In this document: one piece after another, positions 16,630 through 16,829 of the stretch
Layout of the letters: every line of letters begins with the position of its first letter
Numbering within the stretch: the first letter of the stretch is position 1
DNA from: Stramonita haemastoma
Lineage: Eukaryota; Mollusca; Gastropoda; Neogastropoda; Muricidae
Length of the DNA: 16,829 bases
Direction: 5' to 3'
Assembly (NCBI GenBank): GCA_030674155.1
Contig: JASPKP010004870.1
Coordinates: 1 to 16,829 of the forward strand
Program-made: the position numbers and the translations under genes
Notes under the pieces: generated by a model
Seen by the model: only the letters and a program-made list of their open reading frames with translations
What the model was told of the DNA's origin: nothing
Database searches by the model: none

Positions 16630-16829
16630 TATTATTATTATTATTATCATATCATTATTTGATATGTGTTGTGGGGGTCATTTATGCGTACACTGTACCA
16701 TGTTTCTTTCCGACAAACTTGGCTATGTACATGGGGGTTGCCATCTTCGGGGCTGTGGTGTCGCCATAAGTCCAGCGCCACACACGTCAAATATGATTGT
16801 AAAGTTTGTATACCTAGAGTAGAATAGGG
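16566..16829 (+). repeat. Satellite monomer alpha, copy 4 (cut by the window end)
   Basis: 264 bp are visible, through (ATT)n and the core to CTAGAGTAGAATAGGG. The array therefore extends beyond this window. Confidence 0.9.

Larger units (their letters stand above)
13263..16829. repeat. Higher-order satellite array, period about 1.07 kb, open at the window edge
   Basis: The word TTGCCATCTTCGGGGCTGTG recurs with spacing 402, 666, 402, 665, 403 and 661 bp, which gives a two-step period of 1064-1068 bp. Each period is alpha + beta + gamma, and each monomer starts with CATGATATT(G)TAT-like sequence. Alpha and beta share most of their length at clearly less than full identity, while successive alphas, betas and gammas are nearly identical to each other. 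The minus-strand frame of 75 codons at 13524-13751 and 14592-14819 translates identically, so 228 bp of two alphas have no amino-acid difference. Three full periods and part of a fourth are present. The left boundary lies in GT-rich sequence at about 13263-13346. No gene or RNA promoter is evident in it. Confidence 0.93.

Noticed and set aside
13347..16829. CRISPR-like array or tandem rRNA/snRNA gene cluster
   Set aside because: Repeat units of ~400-490 bp with no short repeat-spacer pattern, and no rRNA, 5S or snRNA motif or Pol III box was found.

Overview
This window reads as repeat-dominated eukaryotic nuclear DNA. No intact host protein-coding gene, rRNA or functional tRNA is supported. 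Dead non-LTR retrotransposons of the jockey, RTE-like and CR1/L2-like types, tRNA-derived SINEs and very dense (GT)n/(AC)n arrays point to a metazoan, most likely a mollusc and probably a gastropod. That placement rests on remembered resemblance of the jockey and SINE sequences to molluscan repeats and was not checked by a search. Nearly every long open frame is an artefact of stop-free simple sequence: (CA)n read as His-Thr, (GT)n as Cys-Val, pyrimidine tracts as Phe/Leu/Ser or, reversed, Lys/Arg/Glu.

Layout. 1-2141: 3' part of a plus-strand jockey-type element (reverse transcriptase C-terminus, RNase H, C-terminal domain), dead by several in-frame stops and split by a 457-bp insertion with solo-LTR features (975-1431). 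2142-2800: minus-strand RTE-like reverse-transcriptase end. 2815-4911: about 2 kb of strand-asymmetric pyrimidine-rich DNA, first a T-rich minisatellite, then a 239-nt pure homopyrimidine tract. 5074-5266: compound ACGC/CA/ATAC/CA microsatellite. 5361-5955: a SINE with good A and B boxes followed by a diverged headless copy. 6010-7234: CA-, C- and CT-rich filler. 7238-7640: two tRNA-headed SINE pieces in opposite orientation. 7719-8915: minus-strand CR1/L2-like LINE 3' end including its UTR. 9078-9760: the same SINE-tail / GT array / LINE-tail order again. 9824-10147: a third SINE-tail scrap and a long GT array. 10148-11390: a second dead jockey-type 3' end (minus strand) interrupted by a 422-bp MITE-like element with perfect 15-bp inverted repeats and 4-bp target duplications. 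11481-13262: short simple repeats, one more retroelement 3' end, and sequence I cannot assign.

From about 13.3 kb to the window edge lies a higher-order satellite. Its period is about 1.07 kb, made of three related monomers (here alpha ~480 bp, beta ~403 bp, gamma 188 bp) repeated in fixed order. Repeats of the same monomer are almost identical, while alpha, beta and gamma are clearly diverged from one another. Alpha carries an expanded (ATT)n array and gamma a 25-34 nt poly-G run. The array continues beyond the window. Nothing here forms a gene pathway; the interest lies in nested insertions, unusual DNA-structure tracts and the satellite.
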